IMG/VR virus record: IMGVR_UViG_3300042923_000341
Coordinates: 1 to 46,914 of that record
Origin: a virus
Length of the DNA stretch: 46,914 bases
Strand: one strand, 5' to 3'
Made by a program: the position numbers and the translations under genes. The stretch's first letter is position 1. Every line of letters begins with the position of its first letter. The notes under the pieces are model-generated. The model made no database searches. It worked only from the letters and a program-made list of their open reading frames with translations, and was not told the DNA's origin. This document shows positions 16,211 to 26,395 of the stretch, piece by piece.

Positions 16211-19195
16211 ATGGCAACAGTAGCAGAGTTACTTGTACGAATCGGCGGTGATTCTTCGGGATTACGCCGAGAAATAAATAATTCTCAAAGGCAACTGCGT
16301 AGAGCATTTGGGCCAGAGGCGTTGGAACTATCCGAAGGAGCAGCGGGATTGTTAGGTGCTCTTGCAGTAGCAATGGGCGCAGTGGGAATTGCCAGTGTTG
16401 GTATGAGTTCAAAATTAAATCAAGCGCGTAGTGCTTTTGAAGTTCTTTTGGAAAGTGGCGACAAGGCCAACAAAATGGTATCAGACCTACAAGCATATGC
16501 AACCGCGACAAGCTTTAATTTTGAAGGGTTATCAAGCACTGCTAAATCAATGTTAGCAGTAGGCATTGAAGGGCAAGATGTATTGCCTATTATAGCTAGT
16601 GTTGGTGACGCGATTGGAACGCTTGGCGGTGGTACTGAGGCATTACAGGGGGTTATTAGAGCCTTATCCCAAATACAGGCTAAAGGCAAATTATCTGCAG
16701 AAGAAATGAACCAACTTGCGGAAAGAGGAATTCCGGGCTGGCGATACTTAGCAGAATCAATGGGTAAATCTACGGCGGAAGTCATGAAAATGACTTCTGA
16801 TGGAGCAATTAATTCAACTACTGCTATAAATGCAATTGTTGGCGGGATGGCAACGCAATTTAAGGGTGGAGCAGAAAAAGCCAACAACGAAATGACTGGG
16901 CAATTTGAGTCAATGAAAGAAACTGTTATTAACATAATGGCACAGATTGGCGATAGTATCACGAAAACATTTGATTTGAAAAATGTATTTAGTCGATTAA
17001 ATGATTCGCTAAGTCAATTCTCGTCTGCTGTGCAAAGTAGCGGAGTAAAAACCGCTATCCTTGGCCTCGTCCCTCCCGAAGCGACTGCCGCAGTGTTTGC
17101 GTTAGGTGGTGCGCTATTAATGGTAGCAGTACCAGCACTATACACATTTGCAGGTGCTATGTGGTTGGCAATCGCTCCAATGGCTCCATATATTGCGTTA
17201 GGAACTGCAATAGGTTTATTAGCTTATGAGATATGGAAAAACTGGGAGCCTATGAGTGACCTATTCGGCGGCATGTGGAATTTAATATCTAATCGCACAG
17301 TTATGTTTTTAAATGACTTGCAATCAAGTTTTTACCGCACAATATCCCGCGTTATGGGTTATCTAACGCCGTTGGCTAATTTGTTTGGAGGTACCTTTCA
17401 AGCCACTATAAGCAACTGGGGCGATAATGCAACCAACCAATTAGAAAGATTATCGGCAAGCTCTAAAGATTCTAGGACAAAAATTGAATCTAATTTAGGA
17501 GTAATTAAAAACGCTTGGAATAAAACTGCAGTAGGCTTGAAATCAATGGATATTGCAGGACTTATGCCTGGAGGACAAGGTAAGCCCAATACAACCTTTA
17601 CAGGATTGCATGGCAATGGTGCTGGCAATCAAATGGCTGATAAGGCAGGAGAAGCAGCAGCCAAAAAAGCGGAGAAAGCTTGGGAGCAGTTAGAGAAAAA
17701 AGCCGATCAAGTTAGTCGTTCTATTGAAAAAGAATGGATACAATTGACTGGTACACAAATTGACGCTTTGGATAATTGGAAGAAATACGAACTGAAAACA
17801 CTCAATGAATCGAAAGATGCTAATGAGAACTATGAAAACGATCTTATAAGGCTTGATCAAATTTACGCCGAGAAAAAGAAAAAAATCCTCTACGATCAGT
17901 TAAAAGACACTAACCGTATATGGGATTCTGCCAAAGCAGACGCACAAGAATATCAAGACAAACTTGCTCAAATCGGTTTAACTGGCGTAGATAAGCAGAA
18001 ATTTGAAATCAATGATAGTGCCAGTGATGAAATTGATAAAATGCTTAATAAGTACCGAGATTTAAAAGCCGAGTATGAAAATGGCACTAAAGCGCAGCAA
18101 GAAGAGTTTCGTAAAGCGTGGACTGCTAACGGCATTCAGTTTGAACTAACTGAAAATGGTATGGTTAATTTCCAAAAACAAACTGCAGCTAATCAGTTAA
18201 TAATCGAAAAAGATAAAAATCAAAAGCTCAAGGATTTGCATTATGAGCGTGTTAAATATCAAGAGGATTTAGACAAGGCTTATGATGAAGGCGACTTGGC
18301 AAGATTTAAAGAAGTACTAAATAGCAAACAGGCTTTGCTAGAGCGAGATATAGAAGGCCAACAGGCTATGGCAGATTTATATAAAACAGTTTGGTCTGAC
18401 GCTCATATGTCAATGACAGAGGTTATTGCTGGTATTGGTGATGTTGCCTATGATGGCCTAAAAACAGGTCTTGCCGATATTTTAAAAGGTACTAAAAGTA
18501 TTAGTGAGGCTTGGAGCGCATTAGGTTCCACTATCGGGAACGTAATAGCAGATATGGCGGCAAAATGGATAGCGGCGCAAATTGCTATGGCTATATTCGG
18601 AAAGAGTAGTCAAGCCGCAACGGGCTCAACTGCTGCTGCAGGCGGCGCAACCGTTGCATCTGCATGGGCACCAGCAGCGGCAATGGTATCGTTGGCAACC
18701 TTCGGGGCAAATGCAGGTCCTGCAATGACTGGTATCGCATTAACTACGGGATTGGCAGAATTGTTATCTGGTATAGGAGGTAAAGCTACAGGCGGTGAGA
18801 TAATTGGTCCAGGTACTGGAACGTCTGACAGCATCCTATCATGGCTATCCAATGGCGAGTATGTTATAAAAGCCTCTGCCGTTAAGGCCCTGGGGATTGA
18901 TGCACTTAATACGCTAAATACTGGTAGAATGCCAGCGTTTGCAACTGGCGGTTTGGTAACTGGAGCGTCATTATCTACTATTGGTAGTGGATACAGTAGA
19001 TCAAACTCTGCTGTAAATAACGCTGGCAAATCAGATAACAACCAGACACAGCAAAACCAGCCAATTCAAGAAAATCACTTACACTTACACACTCTTGACG
19101 GCAAGAGTACAGAAAAATGGTTACATAACGGTGGCGGAAAAGCGATATCTAAATTCATGGGTAATCAGGCAAGATCATTTGGAATGGGGGTGTAA
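16211..19195 (+). CDS. Tail tape measure protein (994 aa)
   Basis: Largest gene, directly after the chaperones. N-terminal tape measure domain (~1-200; VRIGGDSSGLRREINNSQ, LNQARSAFEVLLESGD, LSAEEMNQLAERGIPG), then hydrophobic membrane-like stretches (~285-345; GGALLMVAVPALYTFAGAMW), a long charged coiled coil (~480-730), and a C-terminal Gly/Ala-rich region with SNGEYVIKASAVKALG. Sets tail length and is ejected to form a DNA channel. At the usual ~1.5 angstrom per residue it would suggest a tail near 150 nm. Confidence 0.95.
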   Translation: MATVAELLVRIGGDSSGLRREINNSQRQLRRAFGPEALELSEGAAGLLGALAVAMGAVGIASVGMSSKLNQARSAFEVLLESGDKANKMVSDLQAYATATSFNFEGLSSTAKSMLAVGIEGQDVLPIIASVGDAIGTLGGGTEALQGVIRALSQIQAKGKLSAEEMNQLAERGIPGWRYLAESMGKSTAEVMKMTSDGAINSTTAINAIVGGMATQFKGGAEKANNEMTGQFESMKETVINIMAQIGDSITKTFDLKNVFSRLNDSLSQFSSAVQSSGVKTAILGLVPPEATAAVFALGGALLMVAVPALYTFAGAMWLAIAPMAPYIALGTAIGLLAYEIWKNWEPMSDLFGGMWNLISNRTVMFLNDLQSSFYRTISRVMGYLTPLANLFGGTFQATISNWGDNATNQLERLSASSKDSRTKIESNLGVIKNAWNKTAVGLKSMDIAGLMPGGQGKPNTTFTGLHGNGAGNQMADKAGEAAAKKAEKAWEQLEKKADQVSRSIEKEWIQLTGTQIDALDNWKKYELKTLNESKDANENYENDLIRLDQIYAEKKKKILYDQLKDTNRIWDSAKADAQEYQDKLAQIGLTGVDKQKFEINDSASDEIDKMLNKYRDLKAEYENGTKAQQEEFRKAWTANGIQFELTENGMVNFQKQTAANQLIIEKDKNQKLKDLHYERVKYQEDLDKAYDEGDLARFKEVLNSKQALLERDIEGQQAMADLYKTVWSDAHMSMTEVIAGIGDVAYDGLKTGLADILKGTKSISEAWSALGSTIGNVIADMAAKWIAAQIAMAIFGKSSQAATGSTAAAGGATVASAWAPAAAMVSLATFGANAGPAMTGIALTTGLAELLSGIGGKATGGEIIGPGTGTSDSILSWLSNGEYVIKASAVKALGIDALNTLNTGRMPAFATGGLVTGASLSTIGSGYSRSNSAVNNAGKSDNNQTQQNQPIQENHLHLHTLDGKSTEKWLHNGGGKAISKFMGNQARSFGMGV

Positions 19196-19198
19196 GGC

Positions 19199-19774
19199 AT
19201 GAGTTTACCCGTATTTCCGTACTTCCCCTCTATGGCATGGGATTCAACAAAAACTCAGAAATGGGACGTTATTATAAAAAAGTCTGGTAGTAAAAAACGC
19301 AAAACAATGACCACGCAAGCATATCCAGAATGGGTAATAAAATGTGCTTACACTTGCTTAGACGTGGACGAAATTGAACAATTAGCTGGCTTTTTTGCGA
19401 AAGTAAAAGGCCAGCTATCTCCTTTCTTATGGAAAGACTTTGAAGATTACAAGCAGGAAAATGTGAGAATTGGGACTGGCAACGGAGTAAATAAGGATTT
19501 TCAACTGCTTAGGAATTATGCAGATGAATATGTTGAGCCAATATATGACGTAGTTCCTGGTACTCTTACCGTGTATGTTGGCGAAGTATCTGTCCCGTAT
19601 ACGCTGGGTACTGATGGTCTAGTCACGCTAGATACTGAGCCTGAGATTGGAAGTCCAGTCACGGCAACCTTTGAATATTATTGGCGTGTGGCATTCGACG
19701 ATGATATTACATGGGAAAACTTCTGGTATGGTTATTACAAATTAAATACAATAACGTTGGTGAGTGCGCGATGA
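19199..19774 (+). CDS. Distal tail protein, DUF2460 (GTA gp12-like, 191 aa)
   Basis: First of four tip genes in the order DUF2460, DUF2163, NlpC/P60, gpJ-like, the order known from Rhodobacter gene transfer agent and related siphophages. Contains GQLSPFLWKDFEDYK and GVNKDFQLLRNY, which match DUF2460. It forms the ring between tube and baseplate hub. ATG 19199 after GGGGGTGTAAGGC. Confidence 0.85.
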   Translation: MSLPVFPYFPSMAWDSTKTQKWDVIIKKSGSKKRKTMTTQAYPEWVIKCAYTCLDVDEIEQLAGFFAKVKGQLSPFLWKDFEDYKQENVRIGTGNGVNKDFQLLRNYADEYVEPIYDVVPGTLTVYVGEVSVPYTLGTDGLVTLDTEPEIGSPVTATFEYYWRVAFDDDITWENFWYGYYKLNTITLVSAR

Positions 19775-20628
19775 AACAAGTACCTATTGAATTATTAAAT
19801 TATCTACATAGTAGAAAACAAATTTTCATGTGTGATTTATACGAATTAGAACTGGCAAGTGGTCTGGTTTTTCGATACGCAAATTATGGCATGGATATAA
19901 CCTTGCCAGATGGTAGTTTTTATACTAGTAAAGGACCTAGCTTTACGCGAGACAAAATTGGATTATCGTCAAAAATAAAAGTCGATGAAATGAATGTAAC
20001 AATAACTGTTGATTCAACTGATAAAATCGGTGGAGTACCAATGATGCACGTTGCTAATAACGGCGGTTTTGATTGTGCTAAGTTGACATTGTCATTTTGT
20101 TTTATGGATAGTCCTGGTGTAGTCGTTGGTGCAGTTGAAATGTTTGGCGGGGATATATCAATAAATAATGGCGGTGGATTAGACCTATCGTTAAAAGTAA
20201 AATCAAGCGCACAAAGATTAGACGTTGAATATCCGCCACGTAGATACTACCCAACATGTCCATATACCTTATATAGTGCTGGTTGTGGTTTAAACATAGC
20301 AACGTTTACTGTATATGGGACAGTTACAAGTATAATCGCAGGGGCATATCATTTTGGTACAAATCTGAATTTTTCTTCAGGTTATTATAACAATGGTGGG
20401 ATTGAATTTTTGTCAGGTGCTCTTACTGGAGCATTTGCCCCTATTAAATATTCTAACAATACAGGTTTTGAATTATTAATTCCGCTAAATATTGCCCCTG
20501 CAGTCGGTGATACTTTTCGCGTATATCCAGGATGCAATAAAACATCTCCAGAGTGTGACAGTAAGTTTGGAAATTTTACTAAAAATCGTTCAACGCCGTA
20601 TATCCCGTTAAAGGAGTCGATAGTATGA
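19771..20628 (+). CDS. Tail tip hub protein, DUF2163/phage_BR0599 (GTA gp13-like, 285 aa)
   Basis: N-terminal DUF2163 part (FMCDLYELELASGLVFRYAN, YTSKGPSFTRDKIGLSSKIK) and a C-terminal part with four cysteines (CPYTLYSAGCGLN; CNKTSPECDSKFGN), the phage_BR0599 pattern that in lambda gpL binds an Fe-S cluster. ATG 19771 overlaps the previous stop by 4 bases; an upstream in-frame ATG at 19711 lies deep inside the DUF2460 gene. Likely metal or Fe-S stabilised hub. Confidence 0.85.
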   Translation: MKQVPIELLNYLHSRKQIFMCDLYELELASGLVFRYANYGMDITLPDGSFYTSKGPSFTRDKIGLSSKIKVDEMNVTITVDSTDKIGGVPMMHVANNGGFDCAKLTLSFCFMDSPGVVVGAVEMFGGDISINNGGGLDLSLKVKSSAQRLDVEYPPRRYYPTCPYTLYSAGCGLNIATFTVYGTVTSIIAGAYHFGTNLNFSSGYYNNGGIEFLSGALTGAFAPIKYSNNTGFELLIPLNIAPAVGDTFRVYPGCNKTSPECDSKFGNFTKNRSTPYIPLKESIV

Positions 20629-21065
20629 GTTGGCGTGATGATGTAGTCAAGGAAGCAATGACATGGGAAGGAACGCCACATAGGCATGAGGCCATGGTCA
20701 AAGGTGTTGGTGTAGATTGTGCCAGGATATTGATAGCTGTTTATGAAGCAACGGGAGTAATGCCTAAAGGGGAATGCCGTCCGCCTCATTATCCGCAAGA
20801 CTATCATTTGCATAAAGACCCTAAATATTTAGAATGGGTACTAAAATATTGCGATAAAGTTGAAGAAGCTCTACCAGGAGATATTGCAGTATTCCATTTT
20901 GGGCGTGGAATTAGTCATGGCGGAATTGTATTAGAATGGCCAATCATTATACATGCTTATACGTCTTTAGGAGTGATAAGGTCTAGTGTTGAAGAGTCTC
21001 TGTTACTTGAACGTAATGGCAAGACTCGTCTTAGAGGAATTTACAGGCCAAAAGGGTGTGAATAA
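20625..21065 (+). CDS. NlpC/P60 cysteine peptidase, tail tip (146 aa)
   Basis: NlpC/P60 fold with catalytic Cys in GVDCARI (~31) and His in GISHGGIV (~91); LPGDIAVFHFG lies just before the His as in the family. In lambda gpK and GTA gp14 such proteins digest peptidoglycan stems or process tip proteins during tail assembly or entry. Overlaps both neighbours by a few bases. Confidence 0.92.
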   Translation: MSWRDDVVKEAMTWEGTPHRHEAMVKGVGVDCARILIAVYEATGVMPKGECRPPHYPQDYHLHKDPKYLEWVLKYCDKVEEALPGDIAVFHFGRGISHGGIVLEWPIIIHAYTSLGVIRSSVEESLLLERNGKTRLRGIYRPKGCE

Positions 21066-23995
21066 TGGGCGGATTATTTAAAACACGGAAGACTAGCACA
21101 ACTGCAGATAAACTGTCTGATTTTAAAATTAACTCAGCTAGCTACGGCGAATCTGTACCAGTTGTGCTCGGTACAACTAAAATATCTGGCAATGTGATTG
21201 ATTGGTATGATTTCAAGGCAATTCCTCACACAACAACGACTAGGACAGGTAAGGGTGGAGGTTCAAAGTCAAGTAATACGGAGTTTACGTATACTGTAGC
21301 GTGCTTAATTGGTCTATGTGAAGGCCCAATAACTGGTATTGGCACTGCATGGAAAGATAAAGAAGTTTATGCTAATGGACTATCTGGCGTAGGAATGACA
21401 CTGTTTAATGGATTGTATGGTCAGTCGCCTTGGACATATACACAGTCAAAGCATCCTGAAAGAGCATTGCCATATTCCGGGCTTGCTTATGTAGCTGGCG
21501 TAATGGATCTAGGTAATAGCAATGGATTACCTACTCTAAGTTTTGAAGTAAGAGGAATGTTGCTCAATACTGGTGATGGCGTAGACGTTGATCCTGCAGC
21601 TGCAATAAGCTATATAATGTCAAATGCTTATAACGGTGTAAATTTAGGCAATACGATTAATAGCGATAGTCTTGATAGGCTGAGTACTTACGCAAAAGCA
21701 ACTGATCTATTAATATCAACACCGCCAGACAGCATGGAGAAAAAAGCCTATGAAATCATAAACGATTTTTGCACCGCACTAGACACAATGGTTTTTTTAA
21801 GCCAAAGAAAAATCAAGTTTATGCCTCTGTGCATGGATGAAATAACAGCACATGGTGTAAATTATCAGCCAAATACTACAGTATTATATGATTTGACCGA
21901 TGATGATTTTTTGGAAGATAGTGAGGGACAGACAGTTATTTTCGAGCGCATCCCTGATCAAGAAGCTTATAATCAATACACTATTGATTATATAAATCGC
22001 GCCAACTCTTACGAATCTGAATTGGTTTATGAACAAATTGACGTAGATGTTAATAATAGGGGTTTGCGCCCTGCAGATTCATTGACAATGCATTTTTTAC
22101 ATACAAAGGCAAGAGCATCATATGTTGCGAGAAATAAGGCTCTAAACAGTTTAACACGGCGTAATAGATATACGTTTAGGCTTGACACGTCTTTTTGTCT
22201 ATTAGAGCCTGGGGATTTGTTAACACTCACCACATCAACAATTGGGTTGGATAAACAACCAGTAATAGTTGAAAATTGGGAAGAGGCAAATGACTGGGAA
22301 ATAGAAATTACAGCCTTTGGGATACCACGCGGTAATTACTCTGCAGGGATTTATGACGTGCATGAGGCTGAGCGTGGTTTTGTTGATTATAATGTTAGTC
22401 CTGGGAATATTAATCAACCTGTAATATTTGAACCTCCCGCCAATTTAGAAAATGCAATGGCAATCTATCTCGCTGGTTCTGGTGGGGAAAATTGGGGTGG
22501 GTGTAATATATGGGTTAGTGATAATGATGAAACATATCAGCAGATAGGAACAATCGACAGCCCTGCAAGGCAAGGCGTATTATCATCGCCGTTATCAATA
22601 GGCGTTGATCAAGATATAGTAAATACGCTTGCAGTAGACTTAAGCATGAGCCGATCAGAGCTATTATCTGGCACCCGTGCAGACGCAGATAACTATAATA
22701 CATTATGCTATGTCGGCGGAGAGTTAATATCTTACGAAACGGCAACCTTGACGGCAGAAAATAAATATGATCTAACATATTTACGCCGTGGAGTTTACAG
22801 TACTGAAAACAAATATCACGGAGTTGGCGAACAGTTTTTACGAATTGATAAGTCGGCAATATTCTCATACCCGATAACAGAGGAACAAATAGGGAAAACA
22901 ATTTATCTAAAATTTACCTCGTGGAATGTGTTTGGAACTGCACAGCAGGAACTTGATGATGTACAAGTATATAGTTATGTCATTAAAGGGACTGCATTAA
23001 CCTCGCCACTAGCAAATGTAATTGATCTTAGAAATTACTATGAAAATGGCAATATGTATTTGATATGGTCGCCAATAACTGATTTCAGAAGCCCGATAGA
23101 GTATGAAATACGCAAGGGTAATAGCTGGGGATCAGCTGAGATATTGGGCAGGACATTTAATACTAAATTCCAACTGCAGGGCAATGGTACTTACTGGGTT
23201 GCAGCAGCATACAAAAATATATATTCATATGTCCCTGTAGAAATTATAATCACTGGTGCAAGATACGTGCAAAATGTAATTGCCGTATTTGATGAAAAAG
23301 AAACTGGATGGACTGGAACTGTATCTGGTAATGCGGTATTGATGGATGATGAAATACACTTAATAGGATCAGGAGATTTTGACAGTATACCGGATTTTGA
23401 TGTAGTTTGGAATTTAGATTACTACGGTTTTGATGCTGGACAGGGAATTTATCAAATTCCAGAATCGCATAAAATTGATATAGGAGCGCCTGCGCTATGT
23501 AATGTCAGCGTTAATTACCTATTTTACGGTGATACCATTTACCCAACATTTGACGATATTCCCGATTTGGATGCGGTGACTAATTGGGATGGTGATTACA
23601 GCCAATATGTTGGTTGTAAGGTGCAAATCAACATTGATGATGCAGGATGGCAGGATTTTTCGGTTGGGCAGTATTTCGGACAAACCTTTAATTTTAGAGT
23701 TATTTTAGAAAACTACTCCAAAGACGTTACCGCTATTCTAAGCGGTTTTTCTTATGCTGTTGATGTGCCAGATATTGTGGAATCTAAAAATGTAACTGTC
23801 TTGGCAGATGGCATAAGTATTTTATATGAGGCATATTTTCACGCCATTCCTGAGCCACAAATAACAATTTTTAATGCACAGGAAGGAGATGAAGTATTTC
23901 TGTCATTCCAAGGGCTTGGCGGATTTACGATCCAGATCAAAAATGGCGGTGTAGGCGTTGAACGAAACATCAACTACATGGTACAAAAATATTAA
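21065..23995 (+). CDS. Tail tip attachment protein, gpJ/GTA gp15-like (976 aa)
   Basis: Central tip/hub protein. The N-terminus (SASYGESVPVVLGTTKISGNVIDW) and FTYTVACLIGLCEGPI are typical of gpJ/Phage-tail_3-type hubs. A long beta-rich middle (fibronectin-like around 640-720) and extra C-terminal beta domains follow. Determines host binding and channel opening. Starts on the last base of the NlpC gene stop (TAATG). Confidence 0.9.
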   Translation: MGGLFKTRKTSTTADKLSDFKINSASYGESVPVVLGTTKISGNVIDWYDFKAIPHTTTTRTGKGGGSKSSNTEFTYTVACLIGLCEGPITGIGTAWKDKEVYANGLSGVGMTLFNGLYGQSPWTYTQSKHPERALPYSGLAYVAGVMDLGNSNGLPTLSFEVRGMLLNTGDGVDVDPAAAISYIMSNAYNGVNLGNTINSDSLDRLSTYAKATDLLISTPPDSMEKKAYEIINDFCTALDTMVFLSQRKIKFMPLCMDEITAHGVNYQPNTTVLYDLTDDDFLEDSEGQTVIFERIPDQEAYNQYTIDYINRANSYESELVYEQIDVDVNNRGLRPADSLTMHFLHTKARASYVARNKALNSLTRRNRYTFRLDTSFCLLEPGDLLTLTTSTIGLDKQPVIVENWEEANDWEIEITAFGIPRGNYSAGIYDVHEAERGFVDYNVSPGNINQPVIFEPPANLENAMAIYLAGSGGENWGGCNIWVSDNDETYQQIGTIDSPARQGVLSSPLSIGVDQDIVNTLAVDLSMSRSELLSGTRADADNYNTLCYVGGELISYETATLTAENKYDLTYLRRGVYSTENKYHGVGEQFLRIDKSAIFSYPITEEQIGKTIYLKFTSWNVFGTAQQELDDVQVYSYVIKGTALTSPLANVIDLRNYYENGNMYLIWSPITDFRSPIEYEIRKGNSWGSAEILGRTFNTKFQLQGNGTYWVAAAYKNIYSYVPVEIIITGARYVQNVIAVFDEKETGWTGTVSGNAVLMDDEIHLIGSGDFDSIPDFDVVWNLDYYGFDAGQGIYQIPESHKIDIGAPALCNVSVNYLFYGDTIYPTFDDIPDLDAVTNWDGDYSQYVGCKVQINIDDAGWQDFSVGQYFGQTFNFRVILENYSKDVTAILSGFSYAVDVPDIVESKNVTVLADGISILYEAYFHAIPEPQITIFNAQEGDEVFLSFQGLGGFTIQIKNGGVGVERNINYMVQKY

Positions 23996-24007
23996 GGAGG
24001 GATGAAA

Positions 24008-26395
24008 TTGTCACAAAATACATTAAGCGTAGTCAATGGTTCTGGCCTTGCAGTCAGGACCGCTTTTAATTTAGCAATACAGTCAGTAAATACAGACTTT
24101 GCAGGGGCCACAGATCCAGCCACTATGGTGCCCAGTAATGCATTTGCCTATATGATGTGGATAGACACGGCTAATAGTTTAGTAAAACAGCGTAATACCG
24201 ACAATTCAGCATGGGTTACGCTTGGTAAATTAGACACTGACGGCACTATAAAGTGGGATATTAGCAAGATGAATATGGCAGGTACACTTGGTGGAGCATT
24301 GCACCAAGCAAACCCTATTAGCCTTACGAGTGCTAGTGGGGTTTTAGCATTGACGGAAGAAGGGAATAGTTTTGATGTATCTGGTGCCGAAGATTTAACC
24401 TCTATTATAGGTTGGACCGCTGGTAGATTTACGGTTAAGTGGACCGTTGCTAGGATTGTTAAAAACAATGCAAATATATCTATACCAACGGGACTAGATC
24501 GTGCAATATTAGCAGGAGATATAAGTGAATTTGAATTTACAGCAGTAGGGAAAGTTCGAGAAATTAATCATTCATCATCATATGCGGGGGCTGCTAACAT
24601 TCCTCAAGTTGGCGTGCCAAATAATGTGGTAAATGGAATGGAAATTACAGCAGGTACAGGCTTGCAAGCCGTTGTTACTACAGGCAGAGCAATTATCAGC
24701 GAGGCAGCGGTTAATTTTGATGTATTTACAAATACAATTACGTTATCGCCAAGAATGACAGCGTTAATCTATGCAAAATTGGATAAAACGATTAGCAAGG
24801 TAGAAGCAAAGTTGCCCGACGTAGACGCAAACACCATAGTCCGCTATGACTTTACCAATTGGGACGGAGTATCCCCTATACCTAATAGCGCGGTGGGGGT
24901 GAATGGTAACACCATTGCAGTAGCTAATAATCTAATATTAACTAACCCCACACCTGGTACATCATTAAAACGGGTAGATGGTCATTTAGGCTATGCAATG
25001 CAGGGGGATGGGTCCACAGGGTATGGTGTGAGTCAGAATAGTACGGGGTTCCCATTAGGCGCAAATACTAGAGGGATGGAAGTACTATATACACATAAGG
25101 TTAATGGGGCTGTACAAATTATATGTTCATATGGGGGAAATACACCGAGTACAGGATACTATTTACATGTACTATCTACAAATAGCTTGGCAATTGCTGA
25201 TAACACCACTACCTTTGACAGTGGATTTACTCTAGAAGACGGAAAAACATATATGATAGCTTTATATAACGATGGATTAAAATCTTATCTATATGTTAAT
25301 GGGTCGTTCATATACTCTGTTTCCCAAGTACCTATAACCATAGCAGGGAGCTTGTACATCTTTAGATACCAACCATCGCCCAGTACTTATTTATCGCCTA
25401 GCATAATCCATGCATTTGAACTTCGCAACAAAATACGTACTCCTGCACAGATAGCGCAGATTAGTAATAAATTATTGTTGCCATGTAGTTATCAAACCCC
25501 GTCTTCGCCTGTTCCTCTAATGACCGCCAATAGTTCGCAAGGGTGTGTAGCTAGTGCTAGTAGTGAGTATGCGGGATATTCTGCTTATATGGCTTTTCGT
25601 AAAGGTTCTTTTACTGGTGATACTGGATGGTATACCGCTACTTTAGCTACTGGATGGTTACAATTGCAATACCCTAGTGCCTTTAAACCTAAATGGGTAG
25701 ATATACAGGCTGTTAATGGTGATATTAGCAGATCGCCAAAAGATTTTACTGTATATGGTAGTAATGATGGCGGGATTACAAAAATAACATTATTAACAGT
25801 AGTAGGTGCTACAGGATGGACGGCAAATATGCGTAGACGTTTTGCCATTTTAGGTTCAAGTGAATACCTTACTCTTGGAATTAACATTACCTCTGTTAAT
25901 GGTGGTGCATTGGTCTCTATTAACGACCTTGACTTTGGTACTGATGTAGTTTCGACAACTGATATACGCGAAGTATTGCCATCTGCTGATTGCGTTAGTC
26001 TTGGCGTAGTACAAACATCTTCTGCGGGAATAAAAGATATTAATATGAAGCATAAAACAGGCAGAAGAGAAAAAGCCTTCGGTGGTAATCGTAAAGAGTT
26101 TTTAGGATGGGTATATTTTAGTGGTCAATCTACTATCCCTTTAGGTTTTAACCCTTTTGATACGCGTAAGGTAAAATATACACTTAGTTATGCGGAAGAC
26201 GCTAACGGAACGAATGAGACTCCTGTTGTTGCTAATGCCTATCTCAATACGGATTATGGTGCAACTATTAAAGGTGTAGATGCCAACGGACAGATTATGT
26301 GTTACATATCGGCATTGGGGGCCGCATATTTAAAAGGTGCTTGGAAAACATCTGGCTATATAGGATGTTATGCGAAGATAAGGGAGGATAATTAA
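24008..26395 (+). CDS. Tail fibre / receptor-binding protein with LamG-like and F5/8C-like domains (795 aa)
   Basis: Residues ~1-100 form a tail-attachment region shared by phage fibres (SNAFAYMMWIDTANS, WVTLGKLDTDGT). Around 275-490 is a concanavalin/LamG-like domain (GYAMQGDGSTGYGVS, FTLEDGKTYMIALYNDG, LYVNGSFIYSV), and around 510-645 an F5/8-type C (discoidin) domain (SSEYAGYSAYMAFRKGS, WLQLQYPSAFKPKWVDIQ, FTVYGSNDGGIT). Both fold types bind sugars, suggesting a polysaccharide receptor. TTG 24008 has AAGGAGG at proper spacing; ATG 24002 is too close to it. Confidence 0.85.
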   Translation: MSQNTLSVVNGSGLAVRTAFNLAIQSVNTDFAGATDPATMVPSNAFAYMMWIDTANSLVKQRNTDNSAWVTLGKLDTDGTIKWDISKMNMAGTLGGALHQANPISLTSASGVLALTEEGNSFDVSGAEDLTSIIGWTAGRFTVKWTVARIVKNNANISIPTGLDRAILAGDISEFEFTAVGKVREINHSSSYAGAANIPQVGVPNNVVNGMEITAGTGLQAVVTTGRAIISEAAVNFDVFTNTITLSPRMTALIYAKLDKTISKVEAKLPDVDANTIVRYDFTNWDGVSPIPNSAVGVNGNTIAVANNLILTNPTPGTSLKRVDGHLGYAMQGDGSTGYGVSQNSTGFPLGANTRGMEVLYTHKVNGAVQIICSYGGNTPSTGYYLHVLSTNSLAIADNTTTFDSGFTLEDGKTYMIALYNDGLKSYLYVNGSFIYSVSQVPITIAGSLYIFRYQPSPSTYLSPSIIHAFELRNKIRTPAQIAQISNKLLLPCSYQTPSSPVPLMTANSSQGCVASASSEYAGYSAYMAFRKGSFTGDTGWYTATLATGWLQLQYPSAFKPKWVDIQAVNGDISRSPKDFTVYGSNDGGITKITLLTVVGATGWTANMRRRFAILGSSEYLTLGINITSVNGGALVSINDLDFGTDVVSTTDIREVLPSADCVSLGVVQTSSAGIKDINMKHKTGRREKAFGGNRKEFLGWVYFSGQSTIPLGFNPFDTRKVKYTLSYAEDANGTNETPVVANAYLNTDYGATIKGVDANGQIMCYISALGAAYLKGAWKTSGYIGCYAKIREDN

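Noticed and set aside
16420-16962. Reverse-strand 180-codon reading frame inside the tape measure gene
   Set aside because: Antisense to a clearly coding, conserved gene, no ribosome site, composition typical of a shadow frame.
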